Source: Methanosarcina horonobensis HB-1 = JCM 15518 (GTDB lineage: Archaea > Halobacteriota > Methanosarcinia > Methanosarcinales > Methanosarcinaceae). From it: DNA of 64,000 nucleotides. Shown here in pieces: positions 17,549-27,135 of the stretch; the first letter of the stretch is position 1, and every line of letters starts with the position of its first letter. Both the position numbers and the translations under genes were made by a program. Below the pieces are notes generated by a model. It did not search any database and was not told the DNA's origin. It worked only from the letters and a program-made list of their open reading frames with translations. Where the stretch lies: positions 124,001 through 188,000 of the forward strand of contig NZ_CP009516.1 of assembly GCF_000970285.1 (NCBI RefSeq), read 5' to 3'.

Positions 17549-20257
17549 ATGAGAAAAATGGGTACTGGTTACGGAGCATTGAAGGATAGCAAAAGTGAGC
17601 TTGAGTCCAGGGTACTTGTGTCTGCCAGAATGCACTCGGTACTCCACCAGTACTTCGGATATACTGCTTTCCGGCCTCTACAGGAAGAAATCATCAGAGA
17701 CGTTCTGGACCGAAAAGATGTATTTGTGCTCATGCCTACAGGAGGGGGTAAGTCTATTTGTTATCAGCTGCCCTCTCTACTTCTGGATGGAGTTACTGTT
17801 GTAGTTTCTCCTCTGATTTCCCTGATGAAAGATCAGGTGGACGGGCTTGAAGCAAACGGAATTGCCGCAGCCTGTATGAACAGTACCCAGAGTGCCAGAG
17901 AAATCCGGGATATTAAAACAGCTTTTCTGGAAAACAGATTGAAAGTACTATATATTGCTCCTGAAAGGCTTATGATGCCCGGAACATTTGCTTTCCTGAA
18001 GAAAGGTAAGGTCAGCCTCTTTGCAATTGACGAAGCGCACTGTATTTCGGAATGGGGGCATGACTTCCGGCCTGAGTACCGGAAACTGAAACTCCTGAGG
18101 GACTCAAAGACCGGTTTTCCTGATGTACCTGTTATTGCACTCACGGCTACGGCAACAAACAGAGTCAGAAAAGATATAATAACCCAGCTCGGACTTGATA
18201 TCGACCCTGAGAAAGGACCTTACGTTGCCAGTTTTAACCGGAGCAATCTTTACTATGAGGTAAGGCCAAAGAAAGATACTTTTTCAGAGATAACTGACTA
18301 CCTGCTCAGGCACAGGGGTGAAGCCGGGATCATTTACTGCCAGAGCCGGAACAATGTGGAAACCCTTACAAGAAAACTGAACCTTGCCGGGTTCAGAGCT
18401 CTCCCCTATCATGCAGGGCTTTCAGATTCCGAACGTTCCCGAAACCAGGAGATGTTCATAAAAGACGACGTGGATATAATAGTGGCTACAATTGCCTTCG
18501 GGATGGGCATCAACAAATCCAATGTCCGGTTTGTAATTCACTACGATCTTCCCCGGAATCTTGAAAGTTATTACCAGGAAACAGGACGTGGGGGTAGAGA
18601 CGGCAGTCCATGTGAATGTATCCTTTTCTTCAGCAGGGGAGACCGCTTTAAAATTGAGTATTTCATAGCGCAGAAAACAAACGAGAAAGAAAAGGATATC
18701 TCCCTTGTGCAGTTAAGGCAGATGGTAGCTTATTGTGAGGGAAATAAGTGCAGACGTCAGACTCTCATGGAATATTTCGGTGAAGAACTTTCAACTCAAT
18801 GTGGAAACTGCGATACCTGCCTCAGACCTAAAAATACTTTTGACGGGACTGAAGCTGCCAGAAAACTAATTTCCTGTATCCAGGAACTGAACCAGCGTTT
18901 TGGTACTAACTACATTATTGATGTGCTCACAGGCTCAAAGAATAAAAAGATTAAGCAAAACCGCCACGAGAAACTGAAAGCCCACGGCAGCGGCAAAGAA
19001 TTTTCAAAGGAACAGTGGAGGTCGCTTGCCTCTGAGATGTTGAACACCGGATTTCTTGAAGTCAGTGGAGCACAGTACCCTGTCCTGAAACTGAATGCTA
19101 TGAGCAGGAAAATTTTAAACGGCTCGGAAAGAATTGAACTTGTCTGTCCTGAGGGTTTCATACCCGGAGCTGAAGAGAGTTTCACGCTGCCAGCACCTGC
19201 AGGAAAATCTCCAGGAAAAGCAGAAAATGATGTGCAGACTCCTGCCTGTGAACATTCGACTGTTACTGATATTCTTAAAAAAGAAAAATCCGGAGGACTT
19301 CCAAAATCGGGAACAGAGCATGATCCTATCCTCTTTGAGCGGTTAAAAGCCCTGAGAAAACAGATTGCTTTAAACAAGAATCTTCCTCCATACATTATTT
19401 TCTCCGATACAAGCCTTAAAGAAATGGCTGCAAAACTTCCACGTACTCCTGAGGAGTTCCATTCGATTACAGGGGTAGGAGATCATAAACTCCGGAAATA
19501 TGGAGATGATTTCCTCAAAGAGATCAGAGACTACTGTAAGGACTATGACCTGATGCCTGTGGCGGAAGTTGAAGTTGGGATTGAATCCACTTCTCAAGAA
19601 GCCGATAAAAAGAAACCATTAGCAGCCTCGTCTTCCGTCACATTTCCAGAAAAACTTTCAGGTGCACACAGCCTGCCAGCAAAGAAAATAAGGTATCTGG
19701 ATATGAGTATCCAGGACTGGTCGGAAGCAGACTCATCTGACAGTTTTAATAGTACAGGACTTGAAAGAAATTCTCCCGAATTAACTGTTGGGGTGTCCGA
19801 AATAGACCTTCCTGAAGACGATTCTCAAAGCTGTTCTCTTGAGGCAGATTTCTTTGAAACAGGTTCTTTTAAAACAGATTCCTTTAAAAAAGATCCAGAA
19901 GAAATCGAATTTTCCGAAGTCAGTTCTCTTAATTCGGATATCTTTGAAGAGTTTTCCCTTGAAAAGACTTATTCACTCTATGTACAGGGGCTGAATATTG
20001 GTGAGATTGCAGAAATCGAAGGACTGCCTGTAAAAGATGTTTACAGGCAGTTTGAGAAATTAATACTTGACAGGAAGGTCAGTAAAATTGAAGGGCTCGT
20101 ACCTCCGGAAAGGTATAAGCAAATCTCTGCAGCTATGGAAGTACTGGAAACTGAAATTGACTACCTGCTCAGAGCGAAGCTGGGAGAGGGATGTCAGGAA
20201 GATGAACTTAAACTTGTAAAAGCTCTCCTCCTGTCAAAATTGCTTTTTTCAGCCTGA
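17549..20257 (+). CDS. recQ: RecQ-type ATP-dependent DNA helicase with extra C-terminal domains
   Basis: This is a superfamily 2 3'-5' helicase. RecQ motif 0 (FRPLQEEII), Walker A (MPTGGGKSICYQ), DEAH box (IDEAHCISEWGHDFRP), motif III (LTATAT) and motif VI (QETGRGGRDG) are all present. An RQC zinc site (CEGNKCRRQ...CGNCDTC) and an HRDC domain (residues ~610-690, LRKQIALNKNLPPYIIF) follow. Beyond these lie an acidic low-complexity linker and a final helix-turn-helix region (GLNIGEIAEIEGLPVKDVY). The frame is open back to a TTG at 17438; I prefer the ATG at 17549 (ATG 17630 is also possible) because a TATA-like box lies between. Its last nine bases overlap the converging pilin-like gene. Confidence 0.93.
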   Translation: MRKMGTGYGALKDSKSELESRVLVSARMHSVLHQYFGYTAFRPLQEEIIRDVLDRKDVFVLMPTGGGKSICYQLPSLLLDGVTVVVSPLISLMKDQVDGLEANGIAAACMNSTQSAREIRDIKTAFLENRLKVLYIAPERLMMPGTFAFLKKGKVSLFAIDEAHCISEWGHDFRPEYRKLKLLRDSKTGFPDVPVIALTATATNRVRKDIITQLGLDIDPEKGPYVASFNRSNLYYEVRPKKDTFSEITDYLLRHRGEAGIIYCQSRNNVETLTRKLNLAGFRALPYHAGLSDSERSRNQEMFIKDDVDIIVATIAFGMGINKSNVRFVIHYDLPRNLESYYQETGRGGRDGSPCECILFFSRGDRFKIEYFIAQKTNEKEKDISLVQLRQMVAYCEGNKCRRQTLMEYFGEELSTQCGNCDTCLRPKNTFDGTEAARKLISCIQELNQRFGTNYIIDVLTGSKNKKIKQNRHEKLKAHGSGKEFSKEQWRSLASEMLNTGFLEVSGAQYPVLKLNAMSRKILNGSERIELVCPEGFIPGAEESFTLPAPAGKSPGKAENDVQTPACEHSTVTDILKKEKSGGLPKSGTEHDPILFERLKALRKQIALNKNLPPYIIFSDTSLKEMAAKLPRTPEEFHSITGVGDHKLRKYGDDFLKEIRDYCKDYDLMPVAEVEVGIESTSQEADKKKPLAASSSVTFPEKLSGAHSLPAKKIRYLDMSIQDWSEADSSDSFNSTGLERNSPELTVGVSEIDLPEDDSQSCSLEADFFETGSFKTDSFKKDPEEIEFSEVSSLNSDIFEEFSLEKTYSLYVQGLNIGEIAEIEGLPVKDVYRQFEKLILDRKVSKIEGLVPPERYKQISAAMEVLETEIDYLLRAKLGEGCQEDELKLVKALLLSKLLFSA

Positions 20258-20773
20258 AGCAGGCGAAAGCAGCTCTTTTCTATAAATTATTTTGTTTTTC
20301 CTCTCGTTTTTTATGAGGATAACTGCCGAATTTCCCTCTTTCAGTTCAATTTCTTCAGGCAGGGACAGTTTCATGTTATTTGCCACTTCCAGAACAACAG
20401 GAGGATCAGGGCTAATTTCATACTCAATCCCATTATACTCGAGATAGATGATCGCGCTTTCCCCAAGTTTAATCGGGTCTCCTCCCTGATGTTCTATTTT
20501 CAGGTTCTTTGAATCGAGTATCTGAACATCGAGCTGTGTAAAAGTTCCTGACTTCAGGGCTCTTTCCGTACTTCCCCCAAGGAGAACTGCTCCTCCCATA
20601 AGAGCAAGAAGTCCCATGCACATCATCGCGAGGGCGACGACCACAATGCGATTTACGGCTTTCTCATCACACTTGAGTTTATTCACGAATCCGTTAAAGG
20701 ATTTAATTAAGGACCCATTTGTGAATTCGCCTGAGAATACTGAACCCAAAATAGCTCCCCCGTCTAGAAACAA
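20249..20773 (-). CDS. Type IV pilin-like membrane protein
   Basis: This 174-residue protein has a charged N-terminal ~40 residues ending in KCDEKAVNR, a single hydrophobic segment (IVVVALAMMCMGLLALMGGA), and a beta-rich outer domain (FTQLDVQILDSKNLKIEH). A charged stretch next to one hydrophobic helix resembles archaeal type IV pilins, though the leader is longer than usual. The next upstream gene is a prepilin peptidase on the same strand, which supports the idea. It ends nine bases inside recQ, tail to tail. Function is inferred. Confidence 0.55.
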   Translation of the reverse strand: MFLDGGAILGSVFSGEFTNGSLIKSFNGFVNKLKCDEKAVNRIVVVALAMMCMGLLALMGGAVLLGGSTERALKSGTFTQLDVQILDSKNLKIEHQGGDPIKLGESAIIYLEYNGIEYEISPDPPVVLEVANNMKLSLPEEIELKEGNSAVILIKNERKNKIIYRKELLSPASG

Positions 20774-20879
20774 TTTTTAATAATTCTTCACGTTAATTTA
20801 TTAACATTGTTATGTGTTTTTATATATAAAAAAGTTTCATAACTGTCCCAACCTTTAAGCCGTATACAAATATAGTTTC

Positions 20880-21677
20880 TTATAACAGTTCTATAAGAGA
20901 GTAAAACTGAGTAAGGACCTTTGTCACGAGATAATAAATAAGGTCTCCCAATACCACTGCCAGAACAAAACTCGCTGTCATGGGGATCATAAACGGAAGT
21001 CCCGGAGTTACCCAGACAATACTGTCAAGCAACCCCTGCTCTTCGTGTGCTTCAAGCCTGGAGAGAATATTATAGTTTACAATAATTCCTCTGCCTGCAA
21101 AAGAAGGGTTTAACTTCCCATTATTCAGCTCAAAACGTTCGGCTAACCGGATATGTTTGCCATTTTCCAGAAGTTTTCTCAGATCCTTAATCTCTATCCT
21201 GTATGCGAATAACATATAAAATGGCTTTTTGAGCATCTCAGGAGTAAAATGCAGAAGGTTGTAACAGAAAATTCCTAAAGGAACAGCAGCGGTAAGAAGA
21301 AAAGCATTTTCAAGGACGGTAAATGAAAAGAGCCCTGCAGGCGGTACTCCCAGTAAAGGAAAATAGTAATCGTAAATCTTCAGGATAGGGTAAACAGGGA
21401 AAAGAGTCCCTATCACTATCAGGGCTTTTGCGTCCGCACCCCCAAAAATTCTGATCCTGAAAAGTAAATAAGCTAGAAAAAAACTGGAGAAAAAGGAAAA
21501 AACTAATTGAAAAAGAAAAAAAGTTTCTTTATTCACAATCTCATAAAGCAGGAAACCTGAAAGGGAAAGAAGCATAAGCTTCCATAAATGGTTTGGAACC
21601 CTGCGAGTTTTCAGGTCCAGGTAAGAAGAGTAGATAAGAAAAGGCAGGCAAGCTGCCAATTTCAAAACTTCTATCAT
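20880..21677 (-). CDS. A24-family prepilin peptidase
   Basis: This 265-residue multi-spanning protein has the two catalytic aspartates of the A24 (FlaK/TadV-like) aspartic proteases. The first is YLDLKTRRVPNHLW after helix 1, and the second is in the GxxD motif FGGADAKALIVI. These enzymes cut class III signal peptides of archaellins and pilins at the membrane and can methylate the new N-terminus. A soluble insert around residues 170-220 lies between the transmembrane blocks. It precedes the pilin-like gene with a gap of about 100 bases. Confidence 0.85.
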   Translation of the reverse strand: MIEVLKLAACLPFLIYSSYLDLKTRRVPNHLWKLMLLSLSGFLLYEIVNKETFFLFQLVFSFFSSFFLAYLLFRIRIFGGADAKALIVIGTLFPVYPILKIYDYYFPLLGVPPAGLFSFTVLENAFLLTAAVPLGIFCYNLLHFTPEMLKKPFYMLFAYRIEIKDLRKLLENGKHIRLAERFELNNGKLNPSFAGRGIIVNYNILSRLEAHEEQGLLDSIVWVTPGLPFMIPMTASFVLAVVLGDLIYYLVTKVLTQFYSLIELL

Positions 21678-21880
21678 GTGTAGTGTTCTGCTCTCTTGTT
21701 TTCTATACTTCTCCGTTTATAACCTTTTTTTCCTGCTAGTTTTTATTATTTTCTGTAACTTTTTTATTTCAATTTTATTCCTGGGTTTGATCCCGGTTTT
21801 TATCTTTGCTTTCATCTTCTGTTTCTGTTTTTATTCTGCTTACTTCTGATTTTCAGAAGTTATCCCGAAAATTTCTTTTT

Positions 21881-23161
21881 TCAATGTTTTTCCCACTTTT
21901 TAAGCTCAAGGATCTCTGAAAGAGTTCCGCCTCTCCGGATCTCATCGAAGAGTCTTTTTTCTGTCTTATTAACTTCCTTTGCCCTTCTTGCGAGTTCATA
22001 GCCGCGTTCCTTCGGGACAACTACAACCCCGCTTTCATCTCCTATTATATAATCCCCGGGTTTTACAGCCTGGCCTCCACATGTGATTTCAGCGTTGATT
22101 TCTCCAAAGCCTTTTGGATCTCCGGCATTTGGCACTGTATTGCTGGTATAGATCGGAAGCCCGAGATTTTCCACTTCGTCAATATCTCTTACAGCACCTT
22201 CTATTACTACACCTGCAACTCCTTTGTTCAGGCTGCTCAGGGTTGCAAGCCCTCCCCAGCAGGCAATATCCTTGCTTTCGTTATAGATTACTATTACATC
22301 TCCCGGTTTTGCAATATCAATGGCTTCTACTGTCTTTGCCCAGTCCCCGGCAAAAGCCTGTACTGTAACCGCAGTTCCTACCATTTTTCCTCTTACCAGC
22401 GGATGGATGCCTTTCATTGCCCCTTTTCTGTGCATTGCATCCGAGATATTTGAGGTGGAGACTTCCCTAAATATCACCCTTATTTCCTGGTCCACAGTCC
22501 CTCGGTCTCGAACATCTACAGACTCCGGAGAGTCTACACTCTGCCTTACTTTTCTTGCAGCTTCGGTTACATTGTCAGAGCGGGTTATGTTTCCTCCCAC
22601 TATCACAATCCTGGCACCTGCCCTGACTGCCTGAGCTGCACTTTCTGCATCAAGCCCTCCGGCTACTGCAAGCTGTACACTCACTTTTTCTGATATTTCC
22701 ATTAAAATGGATATAGGGTCTTTTCCCATCATTTGCTGGTCTATGCCTACATGAACATTTACATAGTCCACACCCAGGGCTTCGAGGTCCACTGCCCTTT
22801 TTACAGGGTCCGGAGCAGAAATCAGGTCCGCCATCAGCCTGACTCCGTATTTGTGGGCTGAGCGGAGTGCATCAAGAACTGTAGAATCATCTGCACTGCC
22901 AAGAACAATAACCACATCTGCACCGGCTTTTGATGCCATTTCTACTTCCATGGCTCCGGTATCTACGGTTTTCATGTCGGCAAGAATTGTTCTGTCAGGA
23001 AAAGCTTTCCTCATGGTACGGATTGCGTCCATACCTTCACTTTTGATCAGGGGAGTGCCTATTTCTATCCAGTCCGCACCTCCTGCGACTGCTTCCTTTG
23101 CAATCTCCACTGAGCGGTCAAGTTCCAGAAGATCTAGTGCAACCTGAATTATGGGAACGAT
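21881..23161 (-). CDS. Fused hexulose-6-phosphate synthase / RraA-like protein
   Basis: The N-terminal half (to about residue 215) is a hexulose-6-phosphate synthase TIM barrel: [49 protein letters not shown]. In archaea it runs mostly in reverse, making ribulose 5-phosphate from hexulose 6-phosphate and releasing formaldehyde. The C-terminal half is RraA/aldolase-like ([23 protein letters not shown]). The first standard start is GTG at 23110, but conserved barrel sequence ([17 protein letters not shown]) continues upstream to an ATC at 23159-23161, four bases after GAGGTGA. I give the longer form. The start codon is non-standard or mutated. Confidence 0.85.
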   Translation of the reverse strand: MVPIIQVALDLLELDRSVEIAKEAVAGGADWIEIGTPLIKSEGMDAIRTMRKAFPDRTILADMKTVDTGAMEVEMASKAGADVVIVLGSADDSTVLDALRSAHKYGVRLMADLISAPDPVKRAVDLEALGVDYVNVHVGIDQQMMGKDPISILMEISEKVSVQLAVAGGLDAESAAQAVRAGARIVIVGGNITRSDNVTEAARKVRQSVDSPESVDVRDRGTVDQEIRVIFREVSTSNISDAMHRKGAMKGIHPLVRGKMVGTAVTVQAFAGDWAKTVEAIDIAKPGDVIVIYNESKDIACWGGLATLSSLNKGVAGVVIEGAVRDIDEVENLGLPIYTSNTVPNAGDPKGFGEINAEITCGGQAVKPGDYIIGDESGVVVVPKERGYELARRAKEVNKTEKRLFDEIRRGGTLSEILELKKWEKH

Positions 23162-23506
23162 AGTATCACCTCTATCGGGAAACTGAAAAGTGTAAAAAAC
23201 TGATTTTTTATCGGTTTCCCTTCTGTTTTTGTTTTTTAAATTTAATTAATGCTCAAATCTGCTGTACTCTTAAATTTTACTGGATATTTATTATCCTTTT
23301 TAGCTCATTTATTAATCCTATTCATTTGCTGCTATCCATTTTTTGGTATGTGAGTTCTTCATTATCTATATTACTTTTTATTCCGATTTTTTTCTTTTGA
23401 AAGTCTTTGCCTTCGATTCCATCTCAATCGCCGAAAATCCGGGATTAAACAGCTGCCGCAAAAAACTTTTGATCAGGAAGAACAATTTAGTTTTCGGGGA
23501 TAGATT

Positions 23507-23986
23507 ATGGAAAATAGCTATAAAATAAACGAGAGCGAAGACTTTTCCCAAAAGTATATCACAGAAGCGGAGCGCAAACAGCTGTTATCTGCTTTACACT
23601 GCCGCCTCTTCTGGGTAGGGCAGCATATTCCGGATTACGTGGAGTTTGAGGGAGAGAAATATCCACTTCATGACTATGTGTGGGAATTGGTTCAGAAAGA
23701 TACCCTTACTCCAGGAGAAAAGTCCCGAATAGATAAATGCATCGATATTATTTCGGCAAAAGAAAAGGAGGACGAAAAAGATCTTGAAGAGAAGCCTCTT
23801 ACAGAGGAAGAGGCAAAATCTCTATACCATGAGACTGCAGGTCTTCTGCGTGCAATAATGGATCTTAAAGAAATTGAAAGCGGAGCTCTTAAAGAGAGCA
23901 CAAAACGCTTTCAGGAGCAGTTTGTAAACCAGAGGGTCAGGGATGCCAAGCTCTGGCTTGAATTCATCAAGAACGTATCAAAGTAA
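23507..23986 (+). CDS. DUF5788-like protein, copy 1
   Basis: This 159-residue soluble, charged and mostly helical protein has the core ERKQLLSALHCRLFWVGQHI, then VEFEGEKYPLHDYVWELVQK and LTPGEKSRIDKCIDII. It resembles the uncharacterised archaeal DUF5788 family; I recall a haloarchaeal counterpart with the same order. A clear paralog lies at 25731-26204 on the other side of pyrBI. There are no catalytic motifs. The function is unknown. Confidence 0.72.
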   Translation: MENSYKINESEDFSQKYITEAERKQLLSALHCRLFWVGQHIPDYVEFEGEKYPLHDYVWELVQKDTLTPGEKSRIDKCIDIISAKEKEDEKDLEEKPLTEEEAKSLYHETAGLLRAIMDLKEIESGALKESTKRFQEQFVNQRVRDAKLWLEFIKNVSK

Positions 23987-24088
23987 AACCATACAGCTCA
24001 GATGTAACTCAGAGTTACTGCTGCAGTACTGATGCCGAAAATTTCCGGAGCAAAGGTTATATCTCTGGGCATCGTTTATGAAAAACGG

Positions 24089-25015
24089 ATGTTATTCAAG
24101 AACCGGCACGTCATCTCAATGAAAGATTTTTCGCGGGAAGAGATTGATTATGTCCTGGATACCGCAGAAAAACTTGAACCTGTAGCCAGGGGCGAAGAAA
24201 GGTCCAGGCTGCTGGATGGAAAAATTATTTCTCTTCTTTTTTTTGAACCGAGTACAAGGACAAGGCTGTCTTTTGAGGTTGCTACAAGGAGGCTTGGGGG
24301 CCAGGTTCTGAACCTTGGCTCAGTTGAGGCAAGCTCTGTTATGAAAGGGGAAAACCTTGCCGATACTATCCGTGTAATCAGCAAATATGCTGACCTTATC
24401 GTGCTGCGTCATCCTCTTGACGGATCGGCACGGATGGCTGCGGAATTTGCAAGTGTTCCTGTAATCAATGGCGGAGACGGGTCTGTCCATCACCCTACCC
24501 AGACTTTTCTTGACCTCTATACAATCCGCAGGGAAAGTCATCTTGAAGGCTTGAAAATTGCCATGGCAGGAGATCTGAAGTACGGAAGAACCGTTCACTC
24601 CCTTTGCCATGCCCTATCTCTTTATGGAGCAGAAATGACCTTTGTTTCGCCTCCAGAGCTCAGGATGCCTCCGGAAATCGTTCGGGATTTGCAGAAGAAA
24701 AAAATTCGGGTAAAGGAAACGGATTCTCTTGAGGAAATAATAGGGGATGTTGAGATTCTCTACATGACAAGAGTTCAGAGAGAGCGTTTTCCTGACCCTG
24801 AAGAGTATGAAAAGGTTAAAAACAGACTGAGGGTTACAGGCGAGCTTTTAAAAGCCGCAGATCCCGGACTTAAAATTCTTCATCCTCTCCCCAGGGTAAA
24901 TGAGATTTCTCCTGAAGTGGATTCAACTCCTCATGCACGCTATTTCGAGCAGGCTTTCTACGGAGTCCCGATCAGGATGGCTCTGCTTGCTCTGGCAATG
25001 GGGGTGATTGAGTGA
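24089..25015 (+). CDS. pyrB: Aspartate carbamoyltransferase catalytic subunit
   Basis: This is the catalytic chain of aspartate transcarbamoylase, which joins carbamoyl phosphate and aspartate in pyrimidine synthesis. The carbamoyl-phosphate motif FFEPSTRTRLSFE, the HPTQTFLDLYTI motif and the aspartate loop HPLPRVNEI are intact. The start at ATG 24089 (MLFKNRHVISMKDF) matches the family N-terminus. The frame is open 19 codons further to an ATG at 24032, but those residues are not family-like. It ends in a GTGA overlap with pyrI. Confidence 0.96.
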   Translation: MLFKNRHVISMKDFSREEIDYVLDTAEKLEPVARGEERSRLLDGKIISLLFFEPSTRTRLSFEVATRRLGGQVLNLGSVEASSVMKGENLADTIRVISKYADLIVLRHPLDGSARMAAEFASVPVINGGDGSVHHPTQTFLDLYTIRRESHLEGLKIAMAGDLKYGRTVHSLCHALSLYGAEMTFVSPPELRMPPEIVRDLQKKKIRVKETDSLEEIIGDVEILYMTRVQRERFPDPEEYEKVKNRLRVTGELLKAADPGLKILHPLPRVNEISPEVDSTPHARYFEQAFYGVPIRMALLALAMGVIE

Positions 25016-25482
25016 AAGAAAAAAGGGACCTGAAGATCCAGGCAATTGAGAACGGGACCGTAATTGACCACATAAAAGCCGGAGAGGCTTTAAATGTCCT
25101 GCGCATTCTGGGAATTTCCAGTGCTTTTCGAGCAACCGTCAGTTTTGTGATGAACGCTTCCGGAGCTCGAGGTAAAAAAGACGTTGTTAAGATTGAAGGC
25201 AAGGAACTCAGTGTTAAGGAACTTAATAGAATAGCTCTTATCTCTCCTAAAGCTACAATCAATATCATAAGGGATTTTGAAGTAGTTCAGAAAAATAATG
25301 TCGTGCTCCCGTCTTATGTGGAAGGCGTTGTCCGCTGTACGAATTCAAACTGCATCTCAAACAGCAGCGAGCCTATAAAGTCCAAATTTTCAGTGCTGCA
25401 GTCCGAAGAAGAAGGAGTTTCCCTTCACTGCCTGTACTGTGAACATGTAATTTCCGAAGAGATTGCGGAAAATCTGCTGTGA
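25012..25482 (+). CDS. pyrI: Aspartate carbamoyltransferase regulatory subunit
   Basis: This 156-residue regulatory chain binds nucleotide effectors and holds the catalytic trimers together. The allosteric domain shows VIDHIKAGEALNVLRIL. The zinc domain has four Cys in the usual order (CTNSNC ... CLYC). It starts at GTG, overlapping the pyrB stop by four bases, so translation is coupled. Confidence 0.96.
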   Translation: MKEKRDLKIQAIENGTVIDHIKAGEALNVLRILGISSAFRATVSFVMNASGARGKKDVVKIEGKELSVKELNRIALISPKATINIIRDFEVVQKNNVVLPSYVEGVVRCTNSNCISNSSEPIKSKFSVLQSEEEGVSLHCLYCEHVISEEIAENLL

Positions 25483-25730
25483 TTCTTGCAAACTGAGAAA
25501 AGGAAAAGTGCTGAGTATCAAGAGCCAGATATTTTCAGCACTTTTCAGCAAAAGGAATTTTTCAGCAGTGCAGTTGTTCTGCCGAGAAACATGAATCTCT
25601 TTTTATTGTCAGTTTTTGGTTTCTTTGAATTTCTCTGGTTTTTATCGAGATTATCCTGGACCGGAATAGAAAAGAATATGAGATCGGGCGGATAAATCAT
25701 AAAAGTACATCTGGATTTGAGGAGAAGTTT

Positions 25731-26204
25731 ATGCTTAAAGATGAGAAAAAAACAAACAAAACCGAAACAGAATATCTTGGTTACCGGGAGCGCAACAAAC
25801 TCCTCTGGAGCCTCAGGAGCGACTTTGCCTGGGCAGGAAAGAAAATTCCCGAAAGTGTGGAGATAGATGGCGAGGAATACAGGCTGCGCGAAATGGTCCG
25901 GGAACTTGGAGAAAAAGAACACCTCAGTCCGGATAAAACTGCTGAAATCAGAGCTCTTATCCCTGAATTGAAGGAAAAAGCAAAAGATAATGAAGAGCTG
26001 CTCGAAACCGAAGAACTTACAGTGGCAGAAGCAGAAACCCTCTATGAAGAAGCAACCGGGCTTTTACGGGCGGCAATGGAGCTGAAGGATAAGCTTGAGG
26101 GAAAAGGCGGGGAAAAAGGTGCAGATGAATTTAAGAGAATGCTCAATGTCCAGAAGATAATGGATGAAAAACGCTGGCAGGAACTTATTAAAAGTCTGAA
26201 ATAA
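25731..26204 (+). CDS. DUF5788-like protein, copy 2
   Basis: This 157-residue paralog of the 23507-23986 gene has the same order of segments: ERNKLLWSLRSDFAWAGKKI, VEIDGEEYRLREMVREL, LSPDKTAEIRALI, then a charged helix and TGLLRAAMELKD near the end. GGAG lies just before the ATG. The two copies bracket pyrBI. The function is unknown. Confidence 0.72.
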   Translation: MLKDEKKTNKTETEYLGYRERNKLLWSLRSDFAWAGKKIPESVEIDGEEYRLREMVRELGEKEHLSPDKTAEIRALIPELKEKAKDNEELLETEELTVAEAETLYEEATGLLRAAMELKDKLEGKGGEKGADEFKRMLNVQKIMDEKRWQELIKSLK

Positions 26205-26296
26205 TGAGTATGTTTATGTTTTCTCCAGATATTTTTAGTCTCCTGAGAATTATAATTTTAGAATAATTCTTCTATTTCTTCTTTATTTTCAATTTT

Positions 26297-27037
26297 CTAC
26301 TTATTCTTGTTTTTGAAGGTCGCCATAATTTCTTCCGGTTCGTCAGTGTAGAATTCCAGATTCACGTTTGAGCGTGTAGTAATTTTAAGGACCTGTTGAT
26401 AAGGCACAGTGAGCTCGAAGATATAAAAATAAATAACAAGGACATATGCAACTATCCAGAAATCTACCATAACCGAGCTGAGTATTACGAAAGTCGGAGC
26501 TGCTTCCATCTGCAAATCTCTGGCTATACTTTCTACGATACGAGGTAATTGAATTGCAAGGGTCACAAGAACCAGCAAACGTAGCGGCCAGCGCAAAGAA
26601 TTGCCTTTGTTCTTCGATACTGAGGTCTGCACGATATCCTCTTTCCTTAACACAAGGGACCTGAACAGATGCCTGCGAATAATTACCTTTTCAGGAGTTA
26701 ACATCACAGTAGTACGATTATAAAGAATTAAAGCTAAAAGGGTCAGATAAGGAATTAAGGAAGGAAAGAGATGAAAAAAAGAACCTGCAGGACTGCATAA
26801 TCCCAAAATTAAACTGATTACCAGCGCTGTAATGATTATTTTTACGATTCCGTAGCCTTTATTCAGAAACTTTCCTTTCAGAACTTTACCTTCCTGCAAA
26901 CCTGCGGAATAGGGTGTTAACTGACTTTCGTTTTCCATTTTGGAACTGGAAAAGCAGTTTTCTTGCTTTTCATTTCTGAGAGAATTTTTCATCGGGCACC
27001 AGCCCACCAATTTTCGGAGAGATTCGATAAAAGCCAT
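26297..27037 (-). CDS. Array member 13: WCP-block membrane protein with PH-like domain
   Basis: This is the last gene of the thirteen-gene array. The N-terminus is MAFIESLRKLVGWCPMKNSL, followed by a polar linker, two hydrophobic hairpins, and a PH-like domain between them (VMLTPEKVIIRRHLFRSLVL). A cytosolic tail has VPYQQVLKITTRSNVNLEFY. I use the start at 27037, which fits the other members, rather than the in-frame ATG at 27064. A GTGAGG motif precedes it. It is about 98 bases downstream of member 12, and members 11-13 form a closely related subgroup. The function is unknown. Confidence 0.75.
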   Translation of the reverse strand: MAFIESLRKLVGWCPMKNSLRNEKQENCFSSSKMENESQLTPYSAGLQEGKVLKGKFLNKGYGIVKIIITALVISLILGLCSPAGSFFHLFPSLIPYLTLLALILYNRTTVMLTPEKVIIRRHLFRSLVLRKEDIVQTSVSKNKGNSLRWPLRLLVLVTLAIQLPRIVESIARDLQMEAAPTFVILSSVMVDFWIVAYVLVIYFYIFELTVPYQQVLKITTRSNVNLEFYTDEPEEIMATFKNKNK

Positions 27038-27135
27038 TTCATAAACCCTCACAATGTCTTTCATTAGACGATTTCAGCTCCACAGCCGAGGCTTCTTACG
27101 TGATTACTTTTTGGTTTTGATGTACAGTTTCGTAT

